5,753 nucleotides of DNA. Source: Chloroflexota bacterium. GTDB taxonomy: Bacteria; Chloroflexota; Limnocylindria; Limnocylindrales; CSP1-4. Location: assembly GCA_025935655.1 (NCBI GenBank), contig JAICUV010000225.1, positions 1-5,753 of the forward strand. The letters run 5' to 3'. The position numbers were made by a program, and so were the translations under genes. Shown piece after piece: positions 5,650 to 5,753 of this stretch. Below the pieces are notes generated by a model. The model was not told the DNA's origin. It did no database searches and saw only the letters and a program-made list of their open reading frames with translations. Numbering within the stretch: the stretch's first letter is position 1; each line of letters begins with the position of its first letter.

Positions 5650-5753
5650 GTGCCGACCGCGGCCGGGTCGCGTGGCTCGGCCTGGGGATCGCGGCGCTCG
5701 TCGGCGGGACGCTGCTGGGCTGGAACGGCGACCTGCTCACCGCCATCGCCACA
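5646..5753 (+). CDS. Unidentified protein with hydrophobic N-terminus (3' partial)
   Basis: A GTG at 5646 overlaps the mec stop (GTGA), has GGAG 5 nt upstream, and opens a frame that stays open for 36 codons to the window edge. The protein begins MSADRGR and then has a hydrophobic, Gly/Ala/Leu-rich stretch from about residue 8 to 25, followed by WNGDLL. Positive charges before the hydrophobic stretch suggest a signal anchor or first membrane helix with the N-terminus in the cytoplasm. Too little is present to name a family. In M. tuberculosis a rhomboid protease gene follows the mec-cysO-cysM group, but nothing visible here proves that identity. A GTG at 5650 in another frame gives an unconvincing Ser/Arg-rich product. 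Confidence 0.6.
   Translation, partial: MSADRGRVAWLGLGIAALVGGTLLGWNGDLLTAIAT

Noticed and set aside
1..5753. Mobile elements, CRISPR arrays, tRNA or rRNA genes
   Set aside because: No transposase motifs, long terminal inverted repeats, regularly spaced repeats or structural RNA signatures were seen. The coding density leaves no room for them.

Overview
The window is a high-GC (roughly 70%), tightly packed, single-strand (+) stretch of bacterial chromosome. All its recognisable genes handle sulfur. GTG starts and 4-nt gene overlaps are common. The GC content, the suf order (sufC-sufS-sufU, with a SufU-type rather than IscU-type scaffold neighbourhood) and the CysO/Mec cysteine pathway point to an actinobacterial-like lineage or a high-GC Chloroflexota lineage. 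The N-terminal-rhodanese form of MoeB makes me lean slightly to Chloroflexota, but the sequence alone does not settle this.

Region 1 (1-2488) is the end of a SUF iron-sulfur cluster operon. It holds the SufC ATPase (5' end outside the window), the cysteine desulfurase SufS and the SufU-like sulfur-acceptor/scaffold protein. A candidate -10 element lies just before sufU.

Region 2 (2489-2649) is a 161-nt gap. It contains a possible 10-codon ORF with two Cys codons, a perfect 7-bp GC hairpin that overlaps the end of that ORF, and then an 80-nt C-rich, G-poor tract that reaches the next start codon.

Region 3 (2650-5649) is a complete set for cysteine synthesis through a protein thiocarboxylate. 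In order it encodes a rhodanese-MoeB/ThiF fusion (activates and sulfurates the carrier), a CysO-type carrier ending in Gly-Gly, a CysM-type O-phosphoserine sulfhydrylase and a Mec-type JAMM metalloprotease that releases cysteine from CysO. The four are translationally coupled by overlapping stop and start codons. A further coupled gene begins at 5646 with a hydrophobic N-terminus and runs off the window.

Together the genes describe a local sulfur economy. MoeB, CysO, CysM and Mec make cysteine, and SufS/SufU remove its sulfur for Fe-S cluster assembly. The individual families are known. The less ordinary points are the rhodanese-first MoeB, a SufU-like protein with IscU-like cysteine spacing, a His-rich CysM N-terminus, and a possible cysteine-coding leader peptide in front of the cysteine genes.
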